Of a DNA stretch of 64,000 nt, positions 36,095-45,257 are shown piece after piece. The notes beneath the pieces are model-generated. The model saw only the letters and a program-made list of their open reading frames with translations. It was not told where the DNA came from and did no database searches. Within the stretch, counting starts at the first letter, position 1. Each line of letters opens with the position of its first letter. The stretch spans positions 248,001 through 312,000 of the forward strand of contig QORU01000008.1 of the NCBI GenBank assembly GCA_003574785.1, read 5' to 3'. Both the position numbers and the translations under genes were made by a program. Source of the stretch: Taklimakanibacter deserti (GTDB taxonomy: Bacteria; Pseudomonadota; Alphaproteobacteria; Rhizobiales; Aestuariivirgaceae).

Positions 36095-36931
36095 CTACTT
36101 CGGCCAGGCGGCAAAGATCGCGTTGAGTTCCCCATGCGGCGTCGCCTGCTCGGCGAAGCTGAAGGTGCCCTTCGTCTGCACCTCGCGCGCGGCTGCCAGG
36201 AAGGCCCCGAGCGCTGCCCGGGTGAAGGCGCTGCCGACGCTGATGCGCTTGACGCCGAGCTGGGTCAGGTCCTCGACGCTGAGCGGGGTGCCCTGCAGGC
36301 CCATCACCACATTGACCGGCTTGTCGACTTCCTTGACAACGGTCTCGATATCGTCCGGGCGCGTCAGTCCGGGCGCATAAAGCACATCGGCGCCAGCATC
36401 CTGGAAGGCCTGCAGCCGCATGATCGTGTCGGCAAGATTAGGCCGGTCACACAGGAAATTTTCTGCGCGCGCGGTGAGCGTGAAGGTGAAGGGAAGGCTT
36501 CTTGCCGCCTGCGCCGCGGCAGCAACCCGCGCAACCGCAGCGTCGAAATCATAGATCGGGTCGTCGTTGCGCCCGGTCCAGTCCTCGATCGATCCGCCGA
36601 CGACACCGACTTCGGCAGCAAGTAGGATCGTTCTGGCGCAGTCTTCGGGCGCATCGCCGAAACCGCCTTCGAGGTCGGCCGAAACCGGCAGGCTCGTCGC
36701 CTGCGCGATCTGGCGCGCATTCTCGAGATGCTCTGCGCCGGTGACGGCACCTGTGCCGTCGGGCTTGCCGATGGTGAAGGCGAAGCCCGCGCTCGTCGTC
36801 GCAATTGCCGGGAAGCCCAGGTTCTGCAGGAGCCTGGCGCTGCCCGCGTCCCAGGCATTGGGGATGACGAAGGCGCCGGGCTCCTCATGCAAAGCCGCGA
36901 ATGTCCTGCCCTTTTCGGCTTGAGAGATCAT
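36095..36931 (-). CDS. Isocitrate lyase / PEP phosphonomutase family protein
   Basis: This 278-aa TIM-barrel protein belongs to the PEP mutase/isocitrate lyase superfamily, acting on C-C or C-P bonds of 2-oxo acids. Features are VIPNAWDAGSARLLQNLGF, ATTSAGFAF, SADLEGGFGD and GGSIEDWTG, where metal and substrate ligands lie. The precise reaction is not determined. GAGGGG precedes the ATG. It follows the PA0069-type radical SAM gene by 12 bp on the same strand. Confidence 0.88.
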   Translation of the reverse strand: MISQAEKGRTFAALHEEPGAFVIPNAWDAGSARLLQNLGFPAIATTSAGFAFTIGKPDGTGAVTGAEHLENARQIAQATSLPVSADLEGGFGDAPEDCARTILLAAEVGVVGGSIEDWTGRNDDPIYDFDAAVARVAAAAQAARSLPFTFTLTARAENFLCDRPNLADTIMRLQAFQDAGADVLYAPGLTRPDDIETVVKEVDKPVNVVMGLQGTPLSVEDLTQLGVKRISVGSAFTRAALGAFLAAAREVQTKGTFSFAEQATPHGELNAIFAAWPK

Positions 36932-36943
36932 GATTACCCCTCT

Positions 36944-38080
36944 TTAGAAAAGCTTGAGTTGTTCTCCTGGCATGGGCGGCCGCCGGAAATCGTCGGTAGC
37001 CAGCTGACGGCGCACCCGATTGTAGCCGAGCCTCTGCGCCGCCATCTCGAAACGCCGTCCGATCGACCAGGCATAGGGACCCGTGCCGGTGAAGCGCCGG
37101 CCGAAAGTGGCGTCGTTCTCCTTGCCCTGGCGCGTCTGCCGGATGAGCGACATCACGCGCGCCGCGCGATCGGGCAGCGCCGTACAGAGCCACTCCTTGA
37201 AGATGTCCCTGACTTCGAGCGGAAGTCTCAGTACGACATAGCCCGCCTCGCGGGCACCCGCCGCGTAGGCGGCCTTGAGGATGTTCTCGATCTCGCTGTC
37301 ATTGAGGCCCGGGATGATCGGTGCCGACATCACGACGGTGGGCACGCCCGCTTTCGACAGGGCCTCGATGGTGCCGAGCCGCTTCGGCGGCGTGGCGGCG
37401 CGCGGCTCCATGGTGCGCGCGAGCTTGGGATCGAGCGTCGTCACCGAGACCGCGACCTTCACCAGATTGCGCTTCGCCATGTCGGCGAGGATGTCGAGAT
37501 CGCGCAGGACCAGCGCCGATTTGGTGACGATGCCGACGGGGTGGTTGAACTCCGACAGCACCTCGAGGATCTGCCGCGAGATGCGGTAGTCGCGCTCGAT
37601 CGGCTGATAGGGATCGGTATTGGCGCCGAGTGCTATGGTCATCGGCTCGTAATTCGGGTTCGACAGTTCAGCGCGCAACAATTGCGCCGCATTCGTCTTG
37701 GCGAAAAGCTTGCTCTCGAAATCGAGACCGGGCGACAGGCCCATATAGGCGTGGGTGGGCCGCGCATAGCAATAGGAACAGCCATGCTCGCAGCCGCGAT
37801 AAGGATTGATCGACTGCCGGAAGGAGATATCGGGCGAATCGTTGGTGGTGATGATCTTCTTCGGCGTTTCCTCGAACACCGTCGTCTTGAGCGGCGGCAG
37901 CTCTTCGAGCGTCTGCCAGCCGTCGTCGAACACCGTGGTGCCGTGCTTCTCGTAGCGTCCCGGCATATTGAGAAGAGCGCCACGACCGCGCTGCTGCTGC
38001 GGCAAGGTCGCATAGCGGCCACCCCCCAAGGCGGAGGGGTCAAGGCCCGACGTCTGCCGTCTGTCGATGAGCGTGGTCAT
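36944..38080 (-). CDS. PA0069-family radical SAM protein
   Basis: This 378-aa radical SAM protein has the cluster motif CEHGCSYCYARPTHAYMGLSPG, as in PA0069/SplB-like proteins, and the later RGTIEAL-type and PIIPGLND segments. A target is not known. The ATG at 38080 is chosen because the N-terminal RRQTSGLDPSALGGGRY is typical; a longer in-frame extension lacks homology. Confidence 0.88.
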   Translation of the reverse strand: MTTLIDRRQTSGLDPSALGGGRYATLPQQQRGRGALLNMPGRYEKHGTTVFDDGWQTLEELPPLKTTVFEETPKKIITTNDSPDISFRQSINPYRGCEHGCSYCYARPTHAYMGLSPGLDFESKLFAKTNAAQLLRAELSNPNYEPMTIALGANTDPYQPIERDYRISRQILEVLSEFNHPVGIVTKSALVLRDLDILADMAKRNLVKVAVSVTTLDPKLARTMEPRAATPPKRLGTIEALSKAGVPTVVMSAPIIPGLNDSEIENILKAAYAAGAREAGYVVLRLPLEVRDIFKEWLCTALPDRAARVMSLIRQTRQGKENDATFGRRFTGTGPYAWSIGRRFEMAAQRLGYNRVRRQLATDDFRRPPMPGEQLKLF

Positions 38081-38134
38081 GCGAGTACATATAGGCGTTC
38101 TCCATGAACAAATCAAGAACGGATAAAAATCAGG

Positions 38135-38923
38135 CTATGGCTTGGGCGTGGCGATGACGTCCTTGAGCTCGGGATAGTTGCCGGTGATCCGGTCGAACTC
38201 GCCCGCCTTCGCCACTTCCTTGATGGCGGCGTCGAGCTTGGTCTTGAGGTCCTTGTCGCCCTTGCGGATGCCGGCGCCGATGCCTTCGCCGACCACGGAA
38301 GGGTCGTCGACATTGGTCTTGTATTCGCAGCAGGCGAGGCCCGCTTCCGATTTGACGAAGCCCGTCATCACCGCAGCGCTGCCGATCGCATAGTCGATCC
38401 GGCCCGAGCCGATGTCCTGGTTCACTTCATCCTGGGTGCCATAGGTTTTGATCTCGACGCCGGCGGGCTTGTATTTCTCTTCGGCATATTTGGACGAGAC
38501 GGTGCCGCCCTGAACCCCGATGGTCTTGCCGGCAAGACGCTTTGGGCTGACGTCGAGGTCGCCATTCTTGGGTCCGACGATGAACAAGGTGGTGCGGTAA
38601 TAGCTCATGGAGAAATCGATGACTTCACGGCGCTTCGGATTGATGACCATGGCGCTCCAGATCACATCGATGGTCCTCGCCTGCAGCGCCGGGATGATTC
38701 CGTCCCAGGCCACTTCGACATAGTCGCATTTCTCCTTCATCGCCTTGCAGACGGCTTCGATGGCTTCGACCTCCCAGCCCACCCATTTGCCTGCGGCATC
38801 TTTGGAGCTGAAGGGCGGGAAAGGTTCGGCGGCGAAGCCGATCTTGAGCTCGGCACGGGCAAGACCTGTCTGCAGCGCCATGAAGCAGGCGGTCAGGACA
38901 AGTGCCTTGATCATCTTATGCAT
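38135..38923 (-). CDS. ABC transporter substrate-binding protein (amino-acid type)
   Basis: This 262-aa periplasmic protein has a signal peptide (MIKALVLTACFMALQTGLARA) and the family-3 pattern LKIGFAAEPFPPFSSKDAAGKWVGWEVEA. The pocket segment DVIWSAMVINPKRREVIDFSMSYYRT follows. It probably binds a polar amino acid or related solute. GGAG lies 7 bases before the ATG at 38923. No permease genes are adjacent. Confidence 0.9.
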   Translation of the reverse strand: MHKMIKALVLTACFMALQTGLARAELKIGFAAEPFPPFSSKDAAGKWVGWEVEAIEAVCKAMKEKCDYVEVAWDGIIPALQARTIDVIWSAMVINPKRREVIDFSMSYYRTTLFIVGPKNGDLDVSPKRLAGKTIGVQGGTVSSKYAEEKYKPAGVEIKTYGTQDEVNQDIGSGRIDYAIGSAAVMTGFVKSEAGLACCEYKTNVDDPSVVGEGIGAGIRKGDKDLKTKLDAAIKEVAKAGEFDRITGNYPELKDVIATPKP

Positions 38924-39203
38924 TTGTCGGCTCCAGAAGGGATCGCGAATGAGCTGCACTATGCCGGCCGATCACGTTAAACCGCACTTGCCGTGACCGG
39001 ATTCATCATACGGCAGAATTTAATCAGATGCCGCCTTGTAAATGACATTATCTCTACGGGTGGTTAAATCGTCGAGGGCCGTCGTGTGATCGGATGGAAG
39101 CCGGCGAGGCGATCGTTTTGTTAAGGAAAATAAAGGGTTTCAACCCTTGCGCCGCTGCCATTTGCCCGACGCAGCTCGTCGAGGCGCAACCGTGGGTTCG
39201 ACG

Positions 39204-39470
39204 TTATTTCTCCTCGCGCTCTGGCCTCTGCGAAGCCGAGGCTTCGCTTCGGCGCAGCAAGCTTGCTCGGCGCGACCTCACGCCCCAACGGAACAGCAGC
39301 CAGCCTATGACCAGCGGCAGCAAGCCAAGCGGTATCCAGAAAGGCGCCATTTCCTGAAGGGCGCTCCCGATGCGGTTCGGTTCACTGACCATCAGAAAGA
39401 GCACGATAAGCGTGCAGCCGCCGCCGAAAAGGAGAAGCAGCACGCCGAAGATGATGAGGACAATGTGCAT
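39204..39470 (-). CDS. Small two-helix membrane protein
   Basis: This 88-aa protein has two hydrophobic helices (HIVLIIFGVLLLLFGGGCTLIVLFLMV and FWIPLGLLPLVIGWLLFRWG) and a basic tail. I do not recognise the family. It starts 10 bp after the Tes-like radical SAM gene ends and on the same strand, so it is probably the last gene of that cluster. It may anchor or partner the radical enzyme; this is inference. Confidence 0.7.
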   Translation of the reverse strand: MHIVLIIFGVLLLLFGGGCTLIVLFLMVSEPNRIGSALQEMAPFWIPLGLLPLVIGWLLFRWGVRSRRASLLRRSEASASQRPEREEK

Positions 39471-39480
39471 TGTGCGACCC

Positions 39481-40911
39481 TCAGGTTCCGACCTTGTTCG
39501 ACGCCAACCCCAGCGACCTTGCCATCCTCGCTCGCGCCGCTTCATCGCGGTAGAACATGTTGTAGGTCTCGAACGGGATGATCTGTCCCGTGGGCGTCAC
39601 GAAATGGATGCAGGAGCGCTTTACGCGCGACAGGCAGAAATTGTGGCGATCCATGAATTCGACGATGGCGACACGAAAGATATTCTCATAGCCCATGCCT
39701 TCCGGCATCGGCACTTCCGGCAAGCAGCAGAGCAGTGCCGCGAGCTTCTCCGGATTGTTGCACTCGGCCGTCGCCAGCGAGAAGAAGTCCAGCACCTGCC
39801 GGTGCAGTTCCGGATATTTCTCGAACGTGATGGCATTGGGCAAGGCCTCGACCAGCATGTCCCTCGGAAAGAAGGAAGTGATCGGCGCTATCTGTCGGCC
39901 TTTCCTGAGGGCGTAGCCGATGGCGATGGATTCGGGGTTGCACGGCAGCGGAATGATGTCGCCGGCTCCGAACGGCGTTCCCGCCTCGATGATTCTGCGC
40001 CGGATGTCGGAGAGCACGATGCGGTCGGTCGCGGGATCGAAATCCTCGTTGCGGCCGGCATCCTGGATGGGCTGGAAGGTGATGCCGCGCACGCACCGCC
40101 ATTGCAGGGCGAAATGGATGATTTCGCCCAGTTCGTCGTCATTCACGCCATTCTTCACGACGGCGACGAGAGTGGTCGAGATCGCCTCCCGTTCGAGGGC
40201 CTCGAGCGCCTCTTTCCGGATCCGGGTGAGGTCGGCTCCGCGCAGCTCCTTGTGCGCGGACGCGCGCAGCGAATCGAACTGGAGATAGATCTCGAAGCCG
40301 GGCTTGAAGGCGGCGAGGCGCTTGGCGAAATCCGGCTCCTGGGCAATGCGGATGCCGTTGGTGTTGAGCATGATGTGCCGGATGGGGCGCCGTTTCGCCG
40401 CTTCGATGATCTCGATGATCTGCGGATGGATGGTGGGCTCGCCGCCCGATAGCTGAAGGAGATCGGGCTCGCCCTCGCTCGCGACCAGCGCGTCCATCAT
40501 GCGCTCGATCTCGGCCAACGGGCGGTGCGCCGTCCGGTGCACGGAGGAATCGGCAAAGCAGACGGGGCAGGTGAGATTGCAGGTCTCGTTCACGTCGATG
40601 AGGGCGAGGCAGGAATGCTGCTCGTGATCGGGACAGAGGCCGCAGTCATAGGGACAGCCGAGCTCCGTGCGGGTCTGCGCCGTGAGCGGCCGGTCGCCGG
40701 GCTTCAGGTAATCGTGGCAGAGCTTGTAATATGCGGCATCGGTCGAGACGAGCGTCTTCTCGACGCCATGCGTCTTGCAGCGCTTGAGATAATAGACGCG
40801 GTTTCCCTCGATGATGATCTTGGCGGGGACCAGCGCCATGCACACGCCGCACATCGAGGTCGTCTGGCCGTAGAAGATGTAGGGCGCTATCTTGCGAAGC
40901 GGGGCATTCAT
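39481..40911 (-). CDS. Tes-like radical SAM protein (tetraether-synthase family resemblance)
   Basis: This 476-aa protein has an unusual set of cysteines. An N-terminal rubredoxin-like group contains C21-G-V-C24 and C45-K-T-H48. A second group has C86-P-Y-D-C90-G-L-C93, H96 and C101. The radical SAM motif C111-N-L-T-C115-P-V-C118 follows. Downstream are LQLSGGEPTIHPQ, LNTNGIRIA and GITFQPIQDAGR. This order is the signature I recall of the Tes/MJ0619 family, which in archaea joins lipid tails into tetraethers. The C-terminus has more cysteines and PFETYNMFYRD. The start is ATG at 40911, overlapping the Lgt-like gene's stop (ATGA). The substrate is unknown; lipid or a polyprenyl chain is plausible. 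Confidence 0.8.
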   Translation of the reverse strand: MNAPLRKIAPYIFYGQTTSMCGVCMALVPAKIIIEGNRVYYLKRCKTHGVEKTLVSTDAAYYKLCHDYLKPGDRPLTAQTRTELGCPYDCGLCPDHEQHSCLALIDVNETCNLTCPVCFADSSVHRTAHRPLAEIERMMDALVASEGEPDLLQLSGGEPTIHPQIIEIIEAAKRRPIRHIMLNTNGIRIAQEPDFAKRLAAFKPGFEIYLQFDSLRASAHKELRGADLTRIRKEALEALEREAISTTLVAVVKNGVNDDELGEIIHFALQWRCVRGITFQPIQDAGRNEDFDPATDRIVLSDIRRRIIEAGTPFGAGDIIPLPCNPESIAIGYALRKGRQIAPITSFFPRDMLVEALPNAITFEKYPELHRQVLDFFSLATAECNNPEKLAALLCCLPEVPMPEGMGYENIFRVAIVEFMDRHNFCLSRVKRSCIHFVTPTGQIIPFETYNMFYRDEAARARMARSLGLASNKVGT

Positions 40912-41639
40912 GGCCTGTGCACCGCTCCCTCCGCCTGCGTTCTGCCGATCATAATGACGGAATAGATCACAAGTCCACCGCAGATGAAATGGAAGAGGTT
41001 GAAGGGGCCTAGCACCGTTCCATAGGGCTTGAGGAATTCCCAGAGAAAGCGCTGCCCGGCATAGACGAGCACCATCGCGTAAAAGCCGCAGCGCAGGAAC
41101 CACGCGTCCCGTCTGCCGATGAGAATGAGGGCCACCACGAGGAATAAGGCCATGGTGAAGGACTCATAAAGCTGCACCGGATGGCGCATGACGCCGTCAC
41201 CGAAGTCGTGGCCCCAGGGAAGTGCCGTGGGTGTGCCATAGGTCTCGTCCCCCAGGCCAGAAAGAAAACAGCCCCAGCGGCCCACTGCGACGCTCGTGGC
41301 GAAGGCCGCTACGAAGATGAGTCCCGTCGATCCCGTTATGCCTTTCTTCCACTTGTAGAGCTCGACGCCGGCGATGGCGCCGGCCAGCGCACCAACGATG
41401 CTGCGACCGGCGCCGGCGAGTCCCGAGAGCCAGAGATTGAGCGTGCCCGCGCCAAAGCCGCCGATGACGGCGCCGGCGATGAGCGCCACGGCATAGAAGA
41501 GGCCCGCGCTTTCGATCCGCGCCGCGGCATGGGAAAGCCGCCAGCGATAGACGACAAGGGTCATGCCCGTGGCCGCCAGCGCCGCGACAAGATCGAACGC
41601 GGTATGGACCGTCGTGCCCGAGGCGCTCTCGATGATCAC
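40908..41639 (-). CDS. Lgt-like membrane protein with altered active site
   Basis: This 243-aa membrane protein has about seven helices and resembles prolipoprotein diacylglyceryl transferase: GRWGCF at 120-125, YGTPTALPW at 134-142, RHPVQLYES at 152-160 and RFLWEFLK at 197-204. By eye, the HGGL catalytic loop is replaced by SIVGALAGA (80-88), so the expected histidine is missing, and the Asn of GRIGNF is Cys124. It is therefore probably not a normal Lgt. The GTG start lies 6 bp after moaB, with GAGG upstream, and the gene is coupled to the Tes-like gene. Confidence 0.8.
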   Translation of the reverse strand: MIIESASGTTVHTAFDLVAALAATGMTLVVYRWRLSHAAARIESAGLFYAVALIAGAVIGGFGAGTLNLWLSGLAGAGRSIVGALAGAIAGVELYKWKKGITGSTGLIFVAAFATSVAVGRWGCFLSGLGDETYGTPTALPWGHDFGDGVMRHPVQLYESFTMALFLVVALILIGRRDAWFLRCGFYAMVLVYAGQRFLWEFLKPYGTVLGPFNLFHFICGGLVIYSVIMIGRTQAEGAVHRP

Positions 41640-41645
41640 TTCGCC

Positions 41646-42194
41646 TCAGCCCTTGCGCCGCTGCATGTGCTCGGCGAGCCGCGGCATGATCTCGACGAAG
41701 TTGCACGGCATGTGCCGGTAGTCGAGCTGGCTCTTGAGGATGCCGTCCCAGCCATCGCGGCAGGCGCCAGGCGATCCCGGCAGGCAGAAGATGTATTTGC
41801 CCTTGGCCACACCCGCGGTGGCCCGCGACTGCACCGTCGAGACGCCGATCTTCTGGAAGGAGATCATGTGGAAGGCGGTGCCGAACCCCTCTATCTCCTT
41901 CTCGAACAGGCCGCGCATCGCCTCGACCGTCACATCGCGCCCGGTGAGCCCTGTGCCCCCGGTCGAGATGACGACATCGACATCCTCGCGCTTGAGCCAT
42001 TTGCGCACCTGGGCGCGGATCGCGCGGATGTCGTCCTTGACGATCCGGCGGTCGCTCAAGTTGTGCCCGGCCTCGGCGATCCGCTCGGCGAGCACGCCGC
42101 CCGACTTGTCGGTCTCAGGCGTACGCGTGTCCGACACAGTGAGCACCGCGATGCGCACCGGAACGAACGGACGGTCTTGCCGGGCTTCGGCCAT
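41646..42194 (-). CDS. moaB: Molybdenum cofactor biosynthesis protein MoaB
   Basis: This 182-aa protein has the MoaB/MogA fold with VLTVSDTRTPETDKSG, the STGGTGLTGRD loop and CLPGSPGACRDGWDGILKSQLDYRH near the end. It adenylates or stabilises molybdopterin. The start is ATG at 42194. It is the first gene of a four-gene minus-strand cluster with the Lgt-like, Tes-like and small membrane proteins. Whether it serves the same pathway is unknown. Confidence 0.92.
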   Translation of the reverse strand: MAEARQDRPFVPVRIAVLTVSDTRTPETDKSGGVLAERIAEAGHNLSDRRIVKDDIRAIRAQVRKWLKREDVDVVISTGGTGLTGRDVTVEAMRGLFEKEIEGFGTAFHMISFQKIGVSTVQSRATAGVAKGKYIFCLPGSPGACRDGWDGILKSQLDYRHMPCNFVEIMPRLAEHMQRRKG

Positions 42195-42221
42195 GTCAGC
42201 GCCGCTCGAAGGGTGACGCAC

Positions 42222-42424
42222 CATTCTCCCTCCACCGCGCGAAGCGCGGGGAGGGAGAACGCCCGAAGGGCGGCCGGGTGGGGTGTCTCCGCCCGGAGGT
42301 ACTCAACGATCGGCTTAAGCAGCTTGCAAATGCCTTCCTTGAGAGATCTTTCTTGTGGGGACACCCCACCCGTCGCGCGTTCCGCGCGCCACCCTCCCCG
42401 CCTTCGGCGGCGGCGGGAGATTTC
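42222..42424. repeat. MITE-like element with internal inverted repeats
   Basis: This stretch of about 200 bp contains a hairpin CTCCCTCC/GGAGGGAG near its left end. A long inverted repeat pairs GGGTGGGGTGTCTCC (42276-42290) with GGGGACACCCCACCC (42357-42371). It separates moaB from the UDG gene and carries no open frame. The sequence differs from the 53222 element family. Confidence 0.65.
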
Positions 42425-42433
42425 GTCGTAGCA

Positions 42434-43261
42434 TTAGTGGGCATCGCTGTTGAGCTTCTGCTTGAGGGACAGGAAATCGCGCCAGGCGAGACGCTTCTGC
42501 GCCGGCTGGCGCAGCAGATAGGCGGGATGCAGCGTCGCCAGCAAAGGGATGCTGCCGTGGCCGGCAGCGAAGTCGAACCAGCGGCCTCTGAGCTTCAATA
42601 TGCCTTCCGATTTGCCGATCAGGCGCTGCGTCGGCGTGGCGCCGAGGCAGACGAGGAGGCGCGGCTGCTTGATCTCGATGGCGCGCTTGAGGAAGGGCAG
42701 GCACATGAGGGTTTCCTGGTCGGTCGGCGTGCGGTTGCCGGGCGGCCGCCAGAAGATGACATTGGAGATGTAGACGGAGGTCTCAGGCGTCTCGCCGCGA
42801 CGCGACAGGCCGATCGCCTGCAGCATGCGGTCGAGGAGCTGGCCGGAGCGGCCGACGAAGGGCTTGCCCTGGATGTCTTCGTCGCGGCCAGGCGCTTCGC
42901 CGATGAGCATCACTTGCGCTTGCGGGTTGCCGTCGGCGAAGCACAGATTGGTCGCGGTCTTCTTGAGCGGGCAGGCGTCGAAACGCATGAGCGCCTGCTC
43001 GATCTCGGCGAGCGTACCGCATTCGGCCGCCATTTGTGCGGCATCGCTTGTTCCCGAGGACTGCGCGGGAAGCGGGCCGCCGCGGAACTCTCCGATGACC
43101 GTTTGGGGCCGGAGGATCGGGGCGGGGGCGGGCTTCCTGGCCTCGGGCTCAGGCTTTGGCTTGGGCGCGACGAGCCGGTTCACCGGCCGATCGCCGATGA
43201 TCTCGTCCGCTCCCATCTCGACCAGCCATTCGATCATGGCCGCTGCTTCAGCTGCCTTCAT
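42434..43261 (-). CDS. Uracil-DNA glycosylase (family 4/5 type)
   Basis: This 275-aa enzyme has the family motifs [27 protein letters not shown] and [11 protein letters not shown] and the cysteine pattern of the 4Fe-4S cluster ([11 protein letters not shown] and others). It excises uracil from DNA. A basic, proline-rich linker of about 50 residues precedes the domain. The start is ATG at 43261. Confidence 0.92.
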   Translation of the reverse strand: MKAAEAAAMIEWLVEMGADEIIGDRPVNRLVAPKPKPEPEARKPAPAPILRPQTVIGEFRGGPLPAQSSGTSDAAQMAAECGTLAEIEQALMRFDACPLKKTATNLCFADGNPQAQVMLIGEAPGRDEDIQGKPFVGRSGQLLDRMLQAIGLSRRGETPETSVYISNVIFWRPPGNRTPTDQETLMCLPFLKRAIEIKQPRLLVCLGATPTQRLIGKSEGILKLRGRWFDFAAGHGSIPLLATLHPAYLLRQPAQKRLAWRDFLSLKQKLNSDAH

Positions 43262-43417
43262 GTCGCACTCAGCGTTCCCGATGTCTTAAAGGGTGGCTTG
43301 CGCCCCTGCCTCTTGCCACTATAACAGGCCGGAAACCATCGTAGCCATAGAAGGTTATGCGAAAAGCAAGGGCCGGTCGCGCAGGCGAAGCCGGTTGAAA
43401 TTGGGAGACGAGAGACT

Positions 43418-45079
43418 GTGGAAGACGTCCAGCGCGAAGCCATGGAATATGACGTCGTCATCGTGGGCGCGGGGCCCGCGGGGCTTGCCGCCGCGATCCG
43501 GCTGAAGCAGCTCGCAGCGGTTGCCGGCCAGGAGGTCTCGGTCTGTGTCCTCGAAAAGGGCTCGGAGGTCGGCGCCCATATTCTCTCCGGCGCCGTGGTC
43601 GATCCGATCGCGCTCAACGAGCTCATTCCCGACTGGAAGGAGAAGGGGGCGCCGCTCACCACCGAGGTCAACGAAGACCGCTTCTATGTCCTGGGTCCGC
43701 AGGGCGCTGTGCGCCTGCCCAATATCATGATGCCGCCGCTCATGAACAACCACGGCAACTATGCCGTCTCGCTCGGCAATGTCTGCCGCTGGCTGGCGCA
43801 GCAGGCCGAAGCCTTGGGCGTCGAGATCTATCCGGGCTTCGCCTGTTCCGAGGTGCTCTATCGCGAGGACGGTTCCGTCAGGGGCGTCGTCGCGGGCGTC
43901 TTCGGCATCGCCAAGGATGGATCGCGCAAGCCCGATTTCCAGCCCGGCATGGAGCTCCTCGGCAAATATGTATTCATTGCCGAAGGCGTGCGCGGCTCGC
44001 TCGCCAAGGAGATCATCGCGAAGTTCAGTCTCTCGGCCGGCAAGGAGCCGCAGAAATTCGGCCTCGGCATGAAGGAGCTGTGGGAGGTGCTGCCCGAGAA
44101 GCACAAGCCCGGGCAGGTCACGCATACGATGGGCTGGCCGCTCGGTCTCAAGGCGGGCGGCGGCTCGTTCATGTACCACCTCGAGAACAATCTCGTGTCG
44201 ATCGGCTTCGTCGTACACCTCAACTACGACAATCCGCATCTTTATCCCTACATGGAGTTCCAGCGCTTCAAGCATCATCCCTTGATCGAGCCGGTGCTGC
44301 GCGGCGGGCGGCGCATCGCCTATGGCGCGCGCGCCATCACCGAGGGCGGCCTGCAGTCGGTGCCAAAGCTCTATTTCCCCGGCGGCGTGCTGATCGGCTG
44401 CTCGGCGGGCTTCGTCAATGTGCCGCGCATCAAAGGCTCGCACAATGCGATGAAGACCGGGATGCTGGCGGCCGAGGCGGCCTTCAAGGCGATCAAGGCC
44501 GGCCGCGCCGGCGATGAGCTCGCCGACTATGAGAAGGCTTACGAGAAATCCTGGGTCTATAAGGATCTGAGCCGGGTGCGCAATGTGAAGCCGATGTGGT
44601 CGAAGCTCGGCCTTATCGGCGGGCTGGCGCTGGGCGGCGCCGATATGTGGCTCAACCAGCTCTTCGGCTTCGGCCTCGGCACCTGGAAGCACGGCAAGCC
44701 CGATTACGCGACGCTGAAGCCTGCCTCCGAGATGAAGCCGATCGACTATCCCAAGCCCGACGGCGTCATTTCCTTCGACCGGCTCACCAATGTGGCTTTC
44801 TCGGCGACCAATCACGAAGAGGACGAGCCGCCGCATCTCAAGCTCATCAATCCGACGGTGCCGATCGCGGTCAACCTGCCCAAATGGGCCGAGCCCGCCC
44901 AGCGTTATTGCCCGGCCGGCGTCTATGAGGTGGTGGGTGAGGAAGGCAAGGATGCGCGCTTTCAGATCAACCACCAGAACTGCGTGCACTGCAAGACCTG
45001 CGACATCAAGGATCCCTCGCAGAACATCAACTGGGTGGTGCCGCAAGGCGGCGAAGGCCCCAATTATCCGAACATGTAG
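43418..45079 (+). CDS. Electron transfer flavoprotein-ubiquinone oxidoreductase
   Basis: This 553-aa enzyme passes electrons from ETF to ubiquinone. The FAD-binding GAGPAG motif is near the N-terminus (residues 17-22). The 4Fe-4S ligands near the end include CPAGVYEV and CVHCKTCDIKDPSQN. The chosen start is GTG at 43418 with GAGAG upstream; ATG at 43442 is the alternative. Confidence 0.96.
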   Translation: MEDVQREAMEYDVVIVGAGPAGLAAAIRLKQLAAVAGQEVSVCVLEKGSEVGAHILSGAVVDPIALNELIPDWKEKGAPLTTEVNEDRFYVLGPQGAVRLPNIMMPPLMNNHGNYAVSLGNVCRWLAQQAEALGVEIYPGFACSEVLYREDGSVRGVVAGVFGIAKDGSRKPDFQPGMELLGKYVFIAEGVRGSLAKEIIAKFSLSAGKEPQKFGLGMKELWEVLPEKHKPGQVTHTMGWPLGLKAGGGSFMYHLENNLVSIGFVVHLNYDNPHLYPYMEFQRFKHHPLIEPVLRGGRRIAYGARAITEGGLQSVPKLYFPGGVLIGCSAGFVNVPRIKGSHNAMKTGMLAAEAAFKAIKAGRAGDELADYEKAYEKSWVYKDLSRVRNVKPMWSKLGLIGGLALGGADMWLNQLFGFGLGTWKHGKPDYATLKPASEMKPIDYPKPDGVISFDRLTNVAFSATNHEEDEPPHLKLINPTVPIAVNLPKWAEPAQRYCPAGVYEVVGEEGKDARFQINHQNCVHCKTCDIKDPSQNINWVVPQGGEGPNYPNM

Positions 45080-45117
45080 ATCTAGGAAAAGACTGCGATT
45101 CTTCTTCGCGCGCCTTC

Positions 45118-45139
45118 AGCGCCATTTAGCCAAGGCGCT
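45118..45139 (+). terminator. Weak hairpin downstream of the ETF-QO gene
   Basis: AGCGCC and GGCGCT pair across a 10-base loop, about 40 bp after the stop. There is no clear T-run, so termination is uncertain. Confidence 0.3.
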
Positions 45140-45257
45140 AAAGATGCGGGCGACAATGCCCGATTGCCTAAAACTTTAATTAAACCGGCAAGGTCTGTGG
45201 AACGGTCTTTGCATAGCTTGCCCCGCAGGCGAAGAGCGCCTCGCGACCGGGACAGCC

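Noticed and set aside
40908..41639. Canonical lgt
   Set aside because: The expected His of the HGGL loop and the Asn of GRIGNF are not present by eye.
43355..45046. 563-codon open frame on the minus strand
   Set aside because: It is antisense to the ETF-QO gene and has no recognisable domain.
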